Notes under the pieces: model-generated
Databases searched by the model: none
Told to the model about the DNA's origin: nothing
Seen by the model: the letters and a program-made list of their open reading frames with translations, nothing else
Assembly: GCA_015485155.1 (NCBI GenBank)
Contig: WFUF01000026.1
Coordinates: 1-40,779, forward strand
Reading direction: 5' to 3'
Length of the DNA stretch: 40,779 nucleotides
From: Robiginitomaculum sp.
GTDB taxonomy: Bacteria; Pseudomonadota; Alphaproteobacteria; Caulobacterales; Maricaulaceae
Made by a program: the position numbers and the translations under genes
Shown here: in pieces, positions 9,493 through 18,109 of the stretch
How positions within the stretch are numbered: the stretch's first letter is position 1
Layout: every line of letters begins with the position of its first letter

Positions 9493-10767
9493 ATGAGCAC
9501 TCATTGGTGTCGGGATTGCGAAAAGCCCATAGGCAGCAAAGTAAACTCCTGCCCCAAATGTTATTCACGACGTATTTTTTCTCATCAGGAGGCCGATACG
9601 CTGGGCATTGCCCATCTGGATTGTGATGCTTTTTTTGCTTCAGTTGAAAAACGCGACAAGCCGGAACTTGCAAGCCAGCCAGTATTGATCGGCGGCAACA
9701 GCCCCAGATCCGTGGTGGCAACTGCCTGTTATATAGCCAGGGCCTTTGGCGCCCGTTCTGCCATGTCAATGACAGAGGCAAAACGCCTGTGTCCACATGC
9801 TGTCATCATCGCACCTAGGTTTTCTGCATATGCTTGTGAAGATAAAAAAATACGCAAAATGATGCACGAATTAACACCATTGGTTGAGCCGGTTTCCATT
9901 GATGAAGCCTATCTTGACTTAAGGGGAACCAGACGAATACATAACGGCCCGCCGGTACAGATACTCATGAAGTTGCAAAACAAAATAGAGCGCGAATTAG
10001 GGCTTGGGGTTTCCATAGGTCTTTCACATAACAGGTTTTTGGCTAAAATTGCATCTGATCTGGACAAACCACGCGGGTTCAGTGTCATTGGCGAGGCCGA
10101 AACACTCGAGTTTCTTGGCAGCAAACCGCCAACCATCCTAAAAGGCGTTGGTCCTGCCTTTGGAAGCAGGCTGCACCGTGATGGACTTTATACACTTGGC
10201 CAGATCCGGGAGATACCGGAGAGGGAGTTAATGCAAAAATATGGAGAAAGCGGCTTGCGCCTGTCGCAGCTTTCCAGAGGAATTGGCTCCAGTAACATTC
10301 ATCCAGAATCAAAAAGAAAATCGGTTTCCTGTGAAACTACATTTGAGCAAAATATCAGCAAAGAAAAGCCTTTGGAAAAAATATTATGGCAACTGTGCGA
10401 GAAAGTCTCGGAACAGGCAAAGCAAAAAGGATATGCTGGATATACCTTAACACTGAGACTAAAAACCGCTGATCATCGGCGTATTACCCGCAGTATTACA
10501 ATAGATCATCCCGTGCAATTGGCAGATACCCTGTTTCGTGAATTACGCCCGAAACTGAAAAAAGAGATTGGTATGATGAGTTTCAGACTGCTTGGGGTGG
10601 GAATTTCCTCATTGATTACAGTTCCTGAAGGTTTTGTGGAACCGGTTAGCGACCTTTTGGAAAGTTCGCGCGAAAAAAGAGCCCGAACAGAGCTGGCCAT
10701 GGACAAGACCCGGGCCAAATTCGGCAATGATGCAATCATAAAGGGCCGCTCTTTGCCTGATTACTAA
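9493..10767 (+). CDS. dinB: DNA polymerase IV with N-terminal zinc finger
   Basis: This Y-family translesion polymerase has 424 residues from the ATG at 9493 (AGAGG about 7 bases upstream). An N-terminal extension carries CxxC pairs at Cys6/Cys9 and Cys20/Cys23, a zinc-ribbon-like addition that I recall from alphaproteobacterial DinB proteins. Catalytic residues are visible: Asp43 in HLDCDAFFASVEKRD and Asp137-Glu138 in SIDEAYLDL. The KASDxxKPxG-type segment (KIASDLDKPRGF) and the helix-hairpin-helix ILKGVGPA follow, then the little-finger domain (RLLGVGISSL). I do not see a plain QLxLF clamp-binding motif at the C-terminus. It is divergent from divK, and the repeat island starts 5 bases after its stop. 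Confidence 0.94.
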   Translation: MSTHWCRDCEKPIGSKVNSCPKCYSRRIFSHQEADTLGIAHLDCDAFFASVEKRDKPELASQPVLIGGNSPRSVVATACYIARAFGARSAMSMTEAKRLCPHAVIIAPRFSAYACEDKKIRKMMHELTPLVEPVSIDEAYLDLRGTRRIHNGPPVQILMKLQNKIERELGLGVSIGLSHNRFLAKIASDLDKPRGFSVIGEAETLEFLGSKPPTILKGVGPAFGSRLHRDGLYTLGQIREIPERELMQKYGESGLRLSQLSRGIGSSNIHPESKRKSVSCETTFEQNISKEKPLEKILWQLCEKVSEQAKQKGYAGYTLTLRLKTADHRRITRSITIDHPVQLADTLFRELRPKLKKEIGMMSFRLLGVGISSLITVPEGFVEPVSDLLESSREKRARTELAMDKTRAKFGNDAIIKGRSLPDY

Positions 10768-10771
10768 TAGT

Positions 10772-10789
10772 CTGTTTGATCAGAGCATT
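10772..10789 (+). repeat. 18-bp direct repeat, left copy
   Basis: CTGTTTGATCAGAGCATT, containing the palindrome TGATCA, lies just after the dinB stop. The same 18 bases occur again at 11146-11163. Its last bases overlap the first bases of the 59-bp array. Confidence 0.9.
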
Positions 10790-10961
10790 TTTAGCAAAAG
10801 TGGGAACCGGTTTTGCGGCCAAAAATGCGATAAACAAAGATTTGCATTTTTAGCAAAAGTGGAAACCGGTTTTGCGGCCAAAAATGCGATAAACAAAGAT
10901 TTGCATTTTTAGCAAAAGTGGGAACCGGTTTTGCGGCCAAAAATGCGATAAACAGAGATTT
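10785..10961 (+). repeat. Three tandem 59-bp palindromic repeat units
   Basis: Units begin at 10785, 10844 and 10903 and are nearly identical; differences are a G/A change in unit 2 and ACAGAGA instead of ACAAAGA in unit 3. Each contains a 44-nt imperfect hairpin: GCATTTTT pairs with AAAAATGC, GCAAAA with TTTTGC, and the centre AACCGGTT is itself self-complementary. The general form (GCAT..., GTGGAAACCGGTTTT, ...ATGC) recalls the dispersed palindromic repeats common in alphaproteobacterial intergenic regions; that link is from memory. The whole period repeats, with no unique spacers, so it is not a CRISPR. Confidence 0.95.
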
Positions 10962-11100
10962 GCATTTTTAGCAAAAGTGGGAAGGTTTTTGTGTCCTATC
11001 GCCTAGCGGCTGCTTGAGGAGTCTTTGTTTGCGCTACCGCGACGGCAAGCCTCGCTACTTGAGCGCGGGCTTTGCGGTAAAAAATGCGACAGGAAAAGAT
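10962..11100 (+). repeat. Fourth palindrome unit split by a GC-rich insert
   Basis: Positions 10962-10983 match the left arm of the 59-bp unit exactly (through GTGGGAA). About 84 unrelated bases follow, then 11070-11100 resumes with TTTGCGG, AAAAATGCGA and an AAAGATT-like end that match the right arm with several changes. The insert (about 10984-11067) is richer in GC than its surroundings and has complementary ends GCGCT and AGCGC around its second half, so it may itself fold. No open reading frame is in it. Confidence 0.7.
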
Positions 11101-11145
11101 TCAAATCATTTTAATTCATTTTGAACCAAAGAATTCCCCAATAAC

Positions 11146-11163
11146 CTGTTTGATCAGAGCATT
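11146..11163 (+). repeat. 18-bp direct repeat, right copy overlapping a stop codon
   Basis: Second copy of CTGTTTGATCAGAGCATT. On the minus strand it supplies the last codons (ATG CTC) and the TGA stop of the alpha/beta hydrolase gene. Confidence 0.9.
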
Positions 11164-12017
11164 GTCTTGAACCAATCCAGAGGCTGATCCCAAAACCTGG
11201 CATTCTTACGGGAAAAAGCGCCCATATGCCCAATGCGCTCAGAACCAATGCTTTTTGGGCTTACCCACACGGTTTTCTGCGGAGCTTTTGGATACCAGCT
11301 TAAAGCTTCGGCCAAAGAAGCAGCAGTTACAACCGGATCATCAGTAAAGCCAAATGAACAAATCGGTGATTGCACCTGATCAAACCAGTGCCTCCCCAAA
11401 TGGCCTGCATGCAGATCCCTGGCCAGATATTGTCGCGTCAGACACCATCTACGCCATTGCCAATAGACCCCCGCAGGCAGATCCGTTCCGCGCCAACGCC
11501 CCTGCTGCTTTAGATAGCCATTTCGCCAGACATTAAACGGCCCGACAAGATAAAAGAACATAAATTCAAGCAACCACTCACTTGGCCGGTGTACACCCCA
11601 ATACCCTGAGCCAACTCCGACAAAGGCATTAGCGGTGATTTTATCGTGATTATCCATAAATCCGATAAAATGCCCACCTACTGAATGGCCAAGAGTAAAC
11701 AAGGGCAATCCTGGCATTTGTCTTTGCAATTCATCCAAAGCGGCCGGGGCGTCCAACTTTCCCCAGTCAGACATTTTTGCCTTATACCCCTTTAATTGCT
11801 CTGGCCTGGACATGCCGACCCCGCGACAATCAAACAACAGGCAGGCAAATCCACGCGATGCCGCATATTGGGCAAAATAATTATAAAAATCAGTGGTAAC
11901 CGCTGTGGCAGAAGAAATCAGCAGGGCTGCCTTTGGCGCCTTTGGCACCAGCAACACCCCTCCAAGTTTTTGCCCGTCACGAGCGGAAAAGAATATTTTT
12001 GTCTCCAGCACACTCAT
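11154..12017 (-). CDS. Alpha/beta hydrolase, COG4757-like
   Basis: This 287-residue serine hydrolase has the nucleophile elbow GHSVGG with Ser112, a likely acid at Asp226/Asp227 (FGFTDDPVV) and His264 (RIGHMGAF). The substrate is unknown; the fold fits the family of predicted hydrolases I know as COG4757. I moved the start inward to the ATG at 12017, because a near-perfect GGAGG lies 5 bases upstream and the protein then begins at the family-like MSVLETKIFFSARDG; the longer frame to 12158 would add 47 unsupported residues. The 3' end is unusual in overlapping the 18-bp direct repeat. It is divergent from the ridA-type gene. Confidence 0.88.
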   Translation of the reverse strand: MSVLETKIFFSARDGQKLGGVLLVPKAPKAALLISSATAVTTDFYNYFAQYAASRGFACLLFDCRGVGMSRPEQLKGYKAKMSDWGKLDAPAALDELQRQMPGLPLFTLGHSVGGHFIGFMDNHDKITANAFVGVGSGYWGVHRPSEWLLEFMFFYLVGPFNVWRNGYLKQQGRWRGTDLPAGVYWQWRRWCLTRQYLARDLHAGHLGRHWFDQVQSPICSFGFTDDPVVTAASLAEALSWYPKAPQKTVWVSPKSIGSERIGHMGAFSRKNARFWDQPLDWFKTML

Positions 12018-12175
12018 ATCAACCTCCGCGGGCGCAAGATATGCCCCTTTACGCGCGGGTAAAGTCAATACCATTTTTGCTGACACTTGCTGATACAATC
12101 TGAATTTCAAGGAAAACTGGCCTAGAATATAAATCCTGCTATTATCCATATATTGCAACCAACAACGAGCCAGAT

Positions 12176-12637
12176 ATGACAGATATAGACACCCGGCTAA
12201 AAGAACTTGGTATTATTTTACCAAAACCTGCCGCACCTATTGCCAATTATGTACCATTTGTCCGCTCAGGGAATCTGTTATTTATATCGGGACAGATAGC
12301 CATTGGTGAACACGGTATAACAAGCGGCACTCTGGGTCGGGATATGGATATAGCGACCGGAAAAGACGCAGCACGCTTATGCGCTATTAACCTGCTGGCG
12401 CAGGCATCAGCAGCACTGAATGGAGATTTAAGCAAGGTAAAACAAGTAGTAAAGCTAGGCGGATTTGTACAGACAGACCCCGGTTTTATCGACATACCCA
12501 GTGTGATGAACGGCGCTTCTGATTTAATGGTTGAGGTATTCGGAAATCAGGGACGACACGCCAGATTTGCTGTTGGTTGCTCATCCTTACCCATGGGTAG
12601 CGCAGTAGAAGTTGATGGTACGTTCGAGGTCACATAG
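12176..12637 (+). CDS. RidA/YjgF-family protein
   Basis: This 153-residue protein belongs to the RidA (YjgF/YER057c/UK114) family, whose best-known members hydrolyse reactive enamine/imine intermediates from PLP enzymes. Visible family features are FVRSGNLLFISGQIA near residue 35, a central helix region with LAQASAALNGDLSKVKQVVKLGGFV, and the C-terminal GRHARFAVGCSSLPMGSAVEVDGTFEV, where the arginine of HARFAVG is the expected substrate-carboxylate ligand. It is longer than E. coli RidA (128) and fits a separate alphaproteobacterial subgroup, so deaminase activity is not assured. A DUF2007 gene follows after 3 bases, indicating an operon. Confidence 0.92.
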   Translation: MTDIDTRLKELGIILPKPAAPIANYVPFVRSGNLLFISGQIAIGEHGITSGTLGRDMDIATGKDAARLCAINLLAQASAALNGDLSKVKQVVKLGGFVQTDPGFIDIPSVMNGASDLMVEVFGNQGRHARFAVGCSSLPMGSAVEVDGTFEVT

Positions 12638-12640
12638 CCA

Positions 12641-13045
12641 ATGGCAAAGCTTGTTTTGCTGCGAACATATTCAGACGTTTACGAAGCACTGTGCATCAAG
12701 GCCGCTTTAGATGCTGCCGATTTGTTTTGCCTGATACCCGACCAACACATATCAGCAACCAATTGGGGCGGTGGTGCCACCATCGGCAAGGTTAGAGTGT
12801 TGGTTATAGATGCTGATATTGATGCTGCAAAAAACATATTAAATGAGCAAAACCTCCCCCCATCAGATGCAGTGGCCCCCTGCCCGCAATGTGGATCTGT
12901 TAAAACCACACGCAGATCGAATATTCTGTTGTCGTTCTCATCCGCATTAATGGCAATCCCGGCAGCCGCCAGGACAAAAATCATTTATGCCATGATTGTA
13001 AGCACCGCTGGAAAAAGCGTTAAACGTGAAAATCAGCCACCATAA
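12641..13045 (+). CDS. DUF2007 protein with zinc ribbon, probably frameshifted
   Basis: The N-terminal 70 residues match the DUF2007 putative signal-transducing domain (LRTYSDVYEALCIKAALDAA, IPDQHISA, VRVLVIDADIDAAKNIL). A linker and the first zinc-ribbon pair, Cys81 and Cys84 in CPQCGS, follow, then a hydrophobic stretch. In this frame the protein ends with a tail lacking a second cysteine pair. In the neighbouring frame (codons starting at 12961) the DNA reads DKNHLCHDCKHRWKKR and stops at 13021-13023, exactly the missing CxxC half of the ribbon. A one-base loss near CCC at 12958-12960 would explain this. As it stands the stop overlaps the next ATG (TAATG). Confidence 0.75.
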   Translation: MAKLVLLRTYSDVYEALCIKAALDAADLFCLIPDQHISATNWGGGATIGKVRVLVIDADIDAAKNILNEQNLPPSDAVAPCPQCGSVKTTRRSNILLSFSSALMAIPAAARTKIIYAMIVSTAGKSVKRENQPP

Positions 13046-14190
13046 TGAATTCAAATCCTGTTATTGTATCATCCATATCATCAATCAGCCCCGATAGCTG
13101 GAACCAGTTGGCCAATCCGGATGATCTGTCATTTGAGCCGTTCTTGTGTCATGACTTTCTGATGGCATTAGAAGCCTCTGGGTGTGTCGGCAATAATACT
13201 GGCTGGACACCGGCGCATTTGGTGATGAGGGGCACCAGGAAACAAATTACAGGGATAATCCCCTTATATAAAAAGAACCATTCACAAGGCGAATATGTCT
13301 TTGATCATGGCTGGGCCAGTGCCTATGAGCAGGCTGGCGGAGCCTATTATCCAAAACTGCAAGGCTGTGTGCCGTTCACCCCCGTTACCAACAGGCGGCT
13401 GCTTTGTTCTAATCAGAAACAGGCCAAAACATTGATCAATGCCTTGCAGGATATAACCACAAAATCTGGCATCAGCTCCACCCATGTTACTTTTTGCACT
13501 GATACTGATGCCAGATTGTTTCGTGCAGCCGGGTGGATGGAGAGATTGGGGATGCAGTTTCATTTTCATAATCCCGGATATGCAAGCTATGAGGAATTCT
13601 TAGCCACCCTTAGCTCCCGCAAACGCAAGGCCTTACGCTCAGAACGCAAAAAGGCAAATAAAGACATAGAAATAATAAGCCTTGCCGGAGATGATTTACA
13701 GCCCAGGCATTGGGATGCCTTTTTCAAATTCTATCAGGACACAGGGGCCAGAAAATGGGGCAGGCCTTATTTGAACCGGGAGTTTTTTGACCTGCTGCAC
13801 CAAACCATGCGCAAAAATATCTTGCTTATACTGGCCAAAAGGGACAATTGCTGGATTGCTGGGGCCTTGCATTTTATTGGCGGTGATTGCCTCTATGGAC
13901 GCTATTGGGGCTGTACTCAATATCAGGACAGCCTGCATTTTGAGCTGTGTTACCATCGCGCCATTGAATATGCCATTGCTCATAATCTACCACGGGTGGA
14001 GGCCGGAGCTCAAGGTGATCACAAAATCGCCAGAGGATATTCCCCTGTGCTTACACGTTCATTTCATTACATTGTAAATTCAGGGTTCTCCCATGCCGTA
14101 CAGGAATTCCTGAACGAAGAAAGCAAAATAGTAAAACAGGATTTTAATGCGTGTCTGGCCGCTTCTCCATATAAGGATAACAGGCCATAG
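13045..14190 (+). CDS. COG3146 / DUF482 GNAT-fold protein (FemAB-like)
   Basis: This 381-residue protein matches the COG3146/PF04339 family, annotated as peptidoglycan-biosynthesis-like or GNAT-fold. Recognisable pieces are FEPFLCHDFLMALEASG near residue 30, the basic SSRKRKALRSERKKA at about 190, GARKWGRPYLNREFFDLL, and LYGRYWGCTQYQDSLHFELCYHRAIEYAIAHNLPRVEAGAQGDHKIARGYSPV in the C-terminal half. The biochemical role is not established; acyl or aminoacyl transfer is inferred from the fold. Its ATG overlaps the stop of the preceding gene by one base. A RidA - COG3146 - HIT cluster is, to my recollection, conserved in many alphaproteobacteria. Confidence 0.9.
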   Translation: MNSNPVIVSSISSISPDSWNQLANPDDLSFEPFLCHDFLMALEASGCVGNNTGWTPAHLVMRGTRKQITGIIPLYKKNHSQGEYVFDHGWASAYEQAGGAYYPKLQGCVPFTPVTNRRLLCSNQKQAKTLINALQDITTKSGISSTHVTFCTDTDARLFRAAGWMERLGMQFHFHNPGYASYEEFLATLSSRKRKALRSERKKANKDIEIISLAGDDLQPRHWDAFFKFYQDTGARKWGRPYLNREFFDLLHQTMRKNILLILAKRDNCWIAGALHFIGGDCLYGRYWGCTQYQDSLHFELCYHRAIEYAIAHNLPRVEAGAQGDHKIARGYSPVLTRSFHYIVNSGFSHAVQEFLNEESKIVKQDFNACLAASPYKDNRP

Positions 14191-14248
14191 ACCAAGAGGC
14201 TGACTTTGCGTACACTTTTAAGAATAGTTTTGAATAAAGGAAAACCCC

Positions 14249-14689
14249 ATGAGCCTGAATGGTGAATATGATCAAAACAACGTATTTGCACAGATTTTGC
14301 GCGGTGAAATCCCTGCTGCCAAAGTCATGGAGAATGAATTTATTTTGTCATTCATGGATATGTTTCCCCAATCCACCGGGCATACTTTGGTAATACCCAA
14401 AAATGGCGGGCGCAATTTGCTGGATACCAATGAAGATGATTTAATTCATGTTATTTGCGCGGTGAAACGTATTTCCGCTGCTGTAAACAGGGTTTTTAAG
14501 CCTGATGGCATAGCCATTGCGCAGTTTAACGGAAAACCGGCCGGGCAAACCGTCTTTCATATGCATTTCCATATCATCCCAAAATACCAAAATCAGCATC
14601 AAAACCAGCCTGCCCACGGCACCGGACAAATGGCTGATATTGATGAAATGCGTAAGCAAGCTGATAAAATTGCAAAAGCTATCGATTAG
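14249..14689 (+). CDS. HIT-family nucleotide hydrolase/transferase
   Basis: The 146-residue protein carries the histidine triad HMHFHII (His104, His106, His108) with the catalytic His expected at 106, preceded by the conserved GHTLVIPK (44-51) and NGKPAGQTVFH. HIT proteins of this branch cleave phosphoramidate or dinucleoside substrates such as AMP-lysine or Ap4A; which one applies here cannot be read from sequence. An AAGGA sits 8 bases before the ATG, supporting this start. It is 58 bases after the COG3146 gene and 48 bases before the carbonic anhydrase gene on the same strand. Confidence 0.93.
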   Translation: MSLNGEYDQNNVFAQILRGEIPAAKVMENEFILSFMDMFPQSTGHTLVIPKNGGRNLLDTNEDDLIHVICAVKRISAAVNRVFKPDGIAIAQFNGKPAGQTVFHMHFHIIPKYQNQHQNQPAHGTGQMADIDEMRKQADKIAKAID

Positions 14690-14737
14690 CTCCGGTTTTT
14701 GTTGATATTCCCACCCGGGTTTTGTATCAGATGCCGT

Positions 14738-15391
14738 ATGAAAAACTTTCCCCAAAACCTGCTCAATGGCTATCGAAATTTTCGGGCCGGATCCTATCAA
14801 TCCTTACAGGATCGCTATAATCATCTGGCGACAAAAGGTCAAAGCCCCAAAGTCATGATGGTGGCCTGTTGCGACTCCAGAGCAGCACCAGAAACCATAT
14901 TTGATGCAGCCCCTGGCGAAATTTTTGTCTTACGCAATGTGGCAAATCTGGTACCTGCCAATGATCAACAGACAGAGTGTCACTCAACATCTGCGGCGTT
15001 GGAATTTGCCATTACGGCATTAAAAATAGAGCATATCGTAATCATGGGACATGGTCGTTGCGGTGGAATTGCTGCCTCTTTGGCCCCAAAAACCGTTGAA
15101 AACAGTGACTTTATTGGCAAATGGGTCGAGAGACTTGCAGCACCTGCAGCAATCGCTAAATCAGAAACCGGCCTTGATGATGCCCAGCGGCAAACTCTGG
15201 CCGAGCGTGTTTCTGTTGCCATATCCATTGAAAACTTGCGCGGATTCCCCGTTGTCAGGAACGCTGAAAAAGCAGGTGAGCTGTCCTTGCACGGCGCATG
15301 GTTTGATATCCAGGATGGGGAGCTGTGGATACTGGATCAATCTGCAGCAAACACACACGACAGACCAGGCAGTGGCTGGGCCAGAGTTTAG
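14738..15391 (+). CDS. Beta-carbonic anhydrase
   Basis: This 217-residue beta-class enzyme interconverts CO2 and bicarbonate in the cytoplasm. The zinc site is visible: Cys45 with the Asp46-Ser47-Arg48 dyad (ACCDSRAAP), and His105/Cys108 in GHGRCGG. FVLRNVANLVP and the C-terminal LHGAWFDIQDGELWILD are typical. I chose the ATG at 14738; the frame is open back to a TTG at 14699 but those 13 residues look non-coding. There is no good Shine-Dalgarno. It is convergent with the ACT-domain gene over 34 bases. Confidence 0.95.
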   Translation: MKNFPQNLLNGYRNFRAGSYQSLQDRYNHLATKGQSPKVMMVACCDSRAAPETIFDAAPGEIFVLRNVANLVPANDQQTECHSTSAALEFAITALKIEHIVIMGHGRCGGIAASLAPKTVENSDFIGKWVERLAAPAAIAKSETGLDDAQRQTLAERVSVAISIENLRGFPVVRNAEKAGELSLHGAWFDIQDGELWILDQSAANTHDRPGSGWARV

Positions 15392-15425
15392 CGACTGTGT
15401 CTTTTAAGTTCTAACAATGGCAAAA

Positions 15426-15803
15426 CTATATTGTTAGCCTTGCTATTTTTGACAGGGCCTGTTTTGCCACGTCCAGATCCGCCTGTTTGACCAGAATAAT
15501 ATCAGTATCATAAGTGGAAATGGAAAACAGTGAAACCGAAGCTTTCGCCAAAACATCCGTTAAAGAGGCCAGAACTCCTACAAGAGAAAAATCAAGCGGC
15601 CCGGCAACAACAAATGCCCGCCAGTCATTCTCGATAATTGCAGATTGTGGTGCCAATTCCTTTGGACAAACCAATGATACCTCAGACCCGTTTCTGGTCA
15701 GACTGTATATTTGCTGTTCATCAAGACCCGTTGGAGCCTTAACAGGCCACTCATCCAGCTTGCAAACTGCATAAAGACCTTGCAGCAAGGACAGGCGGAA
15801 CAT
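15426..15803 (-). CDS. ACT-domain protein
   Basis: This 125-residue protein looks like the two-ACT-domain proteins of the COG3603/CASTOR-like group that bind small ligands such as amino acids. Features are the N-terminal LYAVCKLDEW, the strand-turn LTRNGSEVSLVCPKE, and the second ACT unit GPLDFSLVGVLASLTDVLAKASVSLFSISTYDTDIILVK, in which the ISTYDTDIILV pattern is characteristic. The ligand is not known. Its ATG shares one base with the clpA stop (TAATG), so it is translationally coupled to clpA; a functional link with protein degradation is only inference from this order. Confidence 0.82.
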   Translation of the reverse strand: MFRLSLLQGLYAVCKLDEWPVKAPTGLDEQQIYSLTRNGSEVSLVCPKELAPQSAIIENDWRAFVVAGPLDFSLVGVLASLTDVLAKASVSLFSISTYDTDIILVKQADLDVAKQALSKIARLTI

Positions 15804-18109
15804 TACTGACTTGCCGGGGTTTTTGGCTTTTTTGGCTTATTTCTTTTGCGGCCCTTTAATTTGTCAGGAAACAGGTCAAATTCCAATTCTTCCGCATCCA
15901 TATCGGCAACATCCACCTTGACCAGACCTCCATTTTTTAATTCACCAAACAAAATGGCATCAGATAAGGGCTTTTTGATAAAGTTCTGAATAGTTCGGCC
16001 AAGGGGACGCGCACCATAGCTTTCGTCAAACCCCTTCTCTGCCAACCACACTCTGGCCGCCGGGCTTAGCTCAAAACTAATTCCCCGATCTTGTAATTGC
16101 ACTTCAAGTTCGAGTACGAACTTATCAACCACTCGCAGAATATTGTCTTTGTCCAGCGAAGAAAACGCTACAATATCATCAAGGCGATTTCTAAATTCAG
16201 GAGTAAACAGGCGTTTGATGGCTTCTTCGTTTTCATCGTCGCGTTTACCCCGCCCAAAACCTATGGAGTTCTTGGCAGCATCGGCCGCCCCGGCATTGGT
16301 GGTCATAATTAAAACCACATTGCGAAAATCAATTGATTTGCCGTTATTATCAGTCAATGTGCCATTGTCCATGACCTGCAACAGCACGTTAAATACATCA
16401 GGGTGTGCTTTTTCAATCTCGTCCAGCAGCACTACTGAATGCGGGTGATTGTCCACCTTGTCCGTAAGCAGCCCCCCTTGATCATATCCAACATAGCCCG
16501 GAGGCGCCCCTATTAATCTGGAAACAGAATGCCGCTCCATATATTCGGACATATCAAACCGTAACAGTTCAACCCCCAGAACCGAGGCCAACTGCCGAGC
16601 AACTTCGGTTTTTCCAACACCAGTCGGCCCGGAAAACAAATAACATCCGATTGGTTTTTGCATTTCACGCAAGCCCGCACGGGCCATTTTTATGGCGGTT
16701 GCAACCTGTTCAATGGCTTTATCCTGTCCAAACACCACCCGCTTTAAGTCATCTTCTAAGGATTTTAGCGCAAGCTCGTCTGATTTATTGACTGACTTTG
16801 GAGGAATTCTAGCCATTTTTGCGATAATTTGCTCTATATCGGCGACTGAAACAGTCTTCTTGCGCTGTGATTTTGAGAACAATCTCTGCCGTGCGCCAAC
16901 TTCATCAATTACATCAATGGCCTTGTCCGGCAATTTCCTGTCTGACAAATACCGTGCAGATAACTCCACCGCCACCCGAATTGCGTCTTGCGTGTAGCGT
17001 ATGTCGTGAAATTTTTCAAAATAAGGCTTTAAGCCTTGCAATATCTTAATTGAGTCAGAAACACTTGGTTCGACAATATCCACCTTTTGGAACCTTCGGG
17101 CCAGGGCACGATCTTTTTCAAAATGTTGCCGAAATTCCTTGTAACTGGTAGAGCCCATACAGCGCAAAGCACCGCTTTGCAGTGCGGGCTTTAGCAAATT
17201 AGAAGCATCCAACGCCCCCCCGGTAGTCGAACCTGCTCCAACAATCGTGTGGATTTCATCAATGAACAAGATTGTGTCCTCTTGTTTTTCCAGGTCTTTT
17301 AGCACATCCTTTAAGCGCTCTTCAAAGTCTCCACGGTATCTGGTTCCTGCAAGCAGGCTGCCCATATCCAGCGAAAAAATTGTTGCCCCCGACAGAATCT
17401 CAGGAACGTCTTTATTGACAATTTTATAGGCCATGCCCTCAGCTATGGCGGTTTTGCCAACACCGGGATCGCCAACCAGAAGCGGGTTATTTTTGCGCCT
17501 GCGGCACAGCACCTGCATACAGCGCTCAAGCTCGGCACTGCGCCCAATTAGCGGATCAATTTCACCATTTTGCGCTTTCTTATTGAGATTTACACAATAC
17601 TTCTCAAGAGCCGTAGCCTTCTTCCCCATGGAAAGTTCACTTAACACTTGCTCATGATCTTCCCCATAAGCTCTGGCTGCGCCATGGGCAATATAACTTA
17701 CAACATCAAACCGGCTGATGTCCTGTTCATGCAGGAAGAACACTGCATGGCTCTCTCGCTCCGCAAACATGGCAACCAATATATTGGCCCCGCTCACCTC
17801 AGTATTATTTGAAGACTGCACATGGATCACTGCTCGTTGAATCACCCGTTGAAATGCAGTGGTTGGCTTGGCCTCGACAGAATCCGCCTTTACAATCAGC
17901 GAGTCCATTTCATTATCAAGGAAGGCTTCCAGATCATTTTTTATGGCCATAATGTCCACCTCACAGGCCACTAAAACCTCAGAAGCCTGCGGATCGAACA
18001 GCAAAGCAAGCAGCAAGTGTTCCAGTGTCACCAGTTCATGAGAGCGATTATTAGCCTCGGCAACTGCGCGATGAAGGGTTTCTTCCAGTCCATGGGTGAA
18101 TGATGGCAT
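15803..18109 (-). CDS. clpA: ATP-dependent Clp protease ATP-binding subunit ClpA
   Basis: ClpA (768 residues) is the AAA+ unfoldase that feeds proteins to ClpP. It has the N-domain at 1-145 ([25 protein letters not shown]), AAA-1 with Walker A GDPGVGKT (213-220) and Walker B LFIDEIH (281-287), and AAA-2 with Walker A GPTGVGKT (494-501) and [10 protein letters not shown] (561-570). The ClpP-docking IGF loop is at about 616-618. A lysine/proline-rich C-terminal tail follows. The start is the ATG at 18109, with GGAG 8 bases before; an in-frame upstream ATG at 18130 lies inside clpS. No ClpP gene is in the window. Coupled to clpS upstream and to the ACT gene downstream. Confidence 0.97.
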   Translation of the reverse strand: MPSFTHGLEETLHRAVAEANNRSHELVTLEHLLLALLFDPQASEVLVACEVDIMAIKNDLEAFLDNEMDSLIVKADSVEAKPTTAFQRVIQRAVIHVQSSNNTEVSGANILVAMFAERESHAVFFLHEQDISRFDVVSYIAHGAARAYGEDHEQVLSELSMGKKATALEKYCVNLNKKAQNGEIDPLIGRSAELERCMQVLCRRRKNNPLLVGDPGVGKTAIAEGMAYKIVNKDVPEILSGATIFSLDMGSLLAGTRYRGDFEERLKDVLKDLEKQEDTILFIDEIHTIVGAGSTTGGALDASNLLKPALQSGALRCMGSTSYKEFRQHFEKDRALARRFQKVDIVEPSVSDSIKILQGLKPYFEKFHDIRYTQDAIRVAVELSARYLSDRKLPDKAIDVIDEVGARQRLFSKSQRKKTVSVADIEQIIAKMARIPPKSVNKSDELALKSLEDDLKRVVFGQDKAIEQVATAIKMARAGLREMQKPIGCYLFSGPTGVGKTEVARQLASVLGVELLRFDMSEYMERHSVSRLIGAPPGYVGYDQGGLLTDKVDNHPHSVVLLDEIEKAHPDVFNVLLQVMDNGTLTDNNGKSIDFRNVVLIMTTNAGAADAAKNSIGFGRGKRDDENEEAIKRLFTPEFRNRLDDIVAFSSLDKDNILRVVDKFVLELEVQLQDRGISFELSPAARVWLAEKGFDESYGARPLGRTIQNFIKKPLSDAILFGELKNGGLVKVDVADMDAEELEFDLFPDKLKGRKRNKPKKPKTPASQ

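Noticed and set aside
10785-10983. CRISPR array
   Set aside because: The entire 59-bp period repeats without unique spacers, and no cas genes are near.
15411-15437. Terminator between carbonic anhydrase and ACT genes
   Set aside because: CTAACAAT/ATTGTTAG can pair, but the stem is AT-rich, the loop is 11 nt, and no T-run follows directly on either strand.
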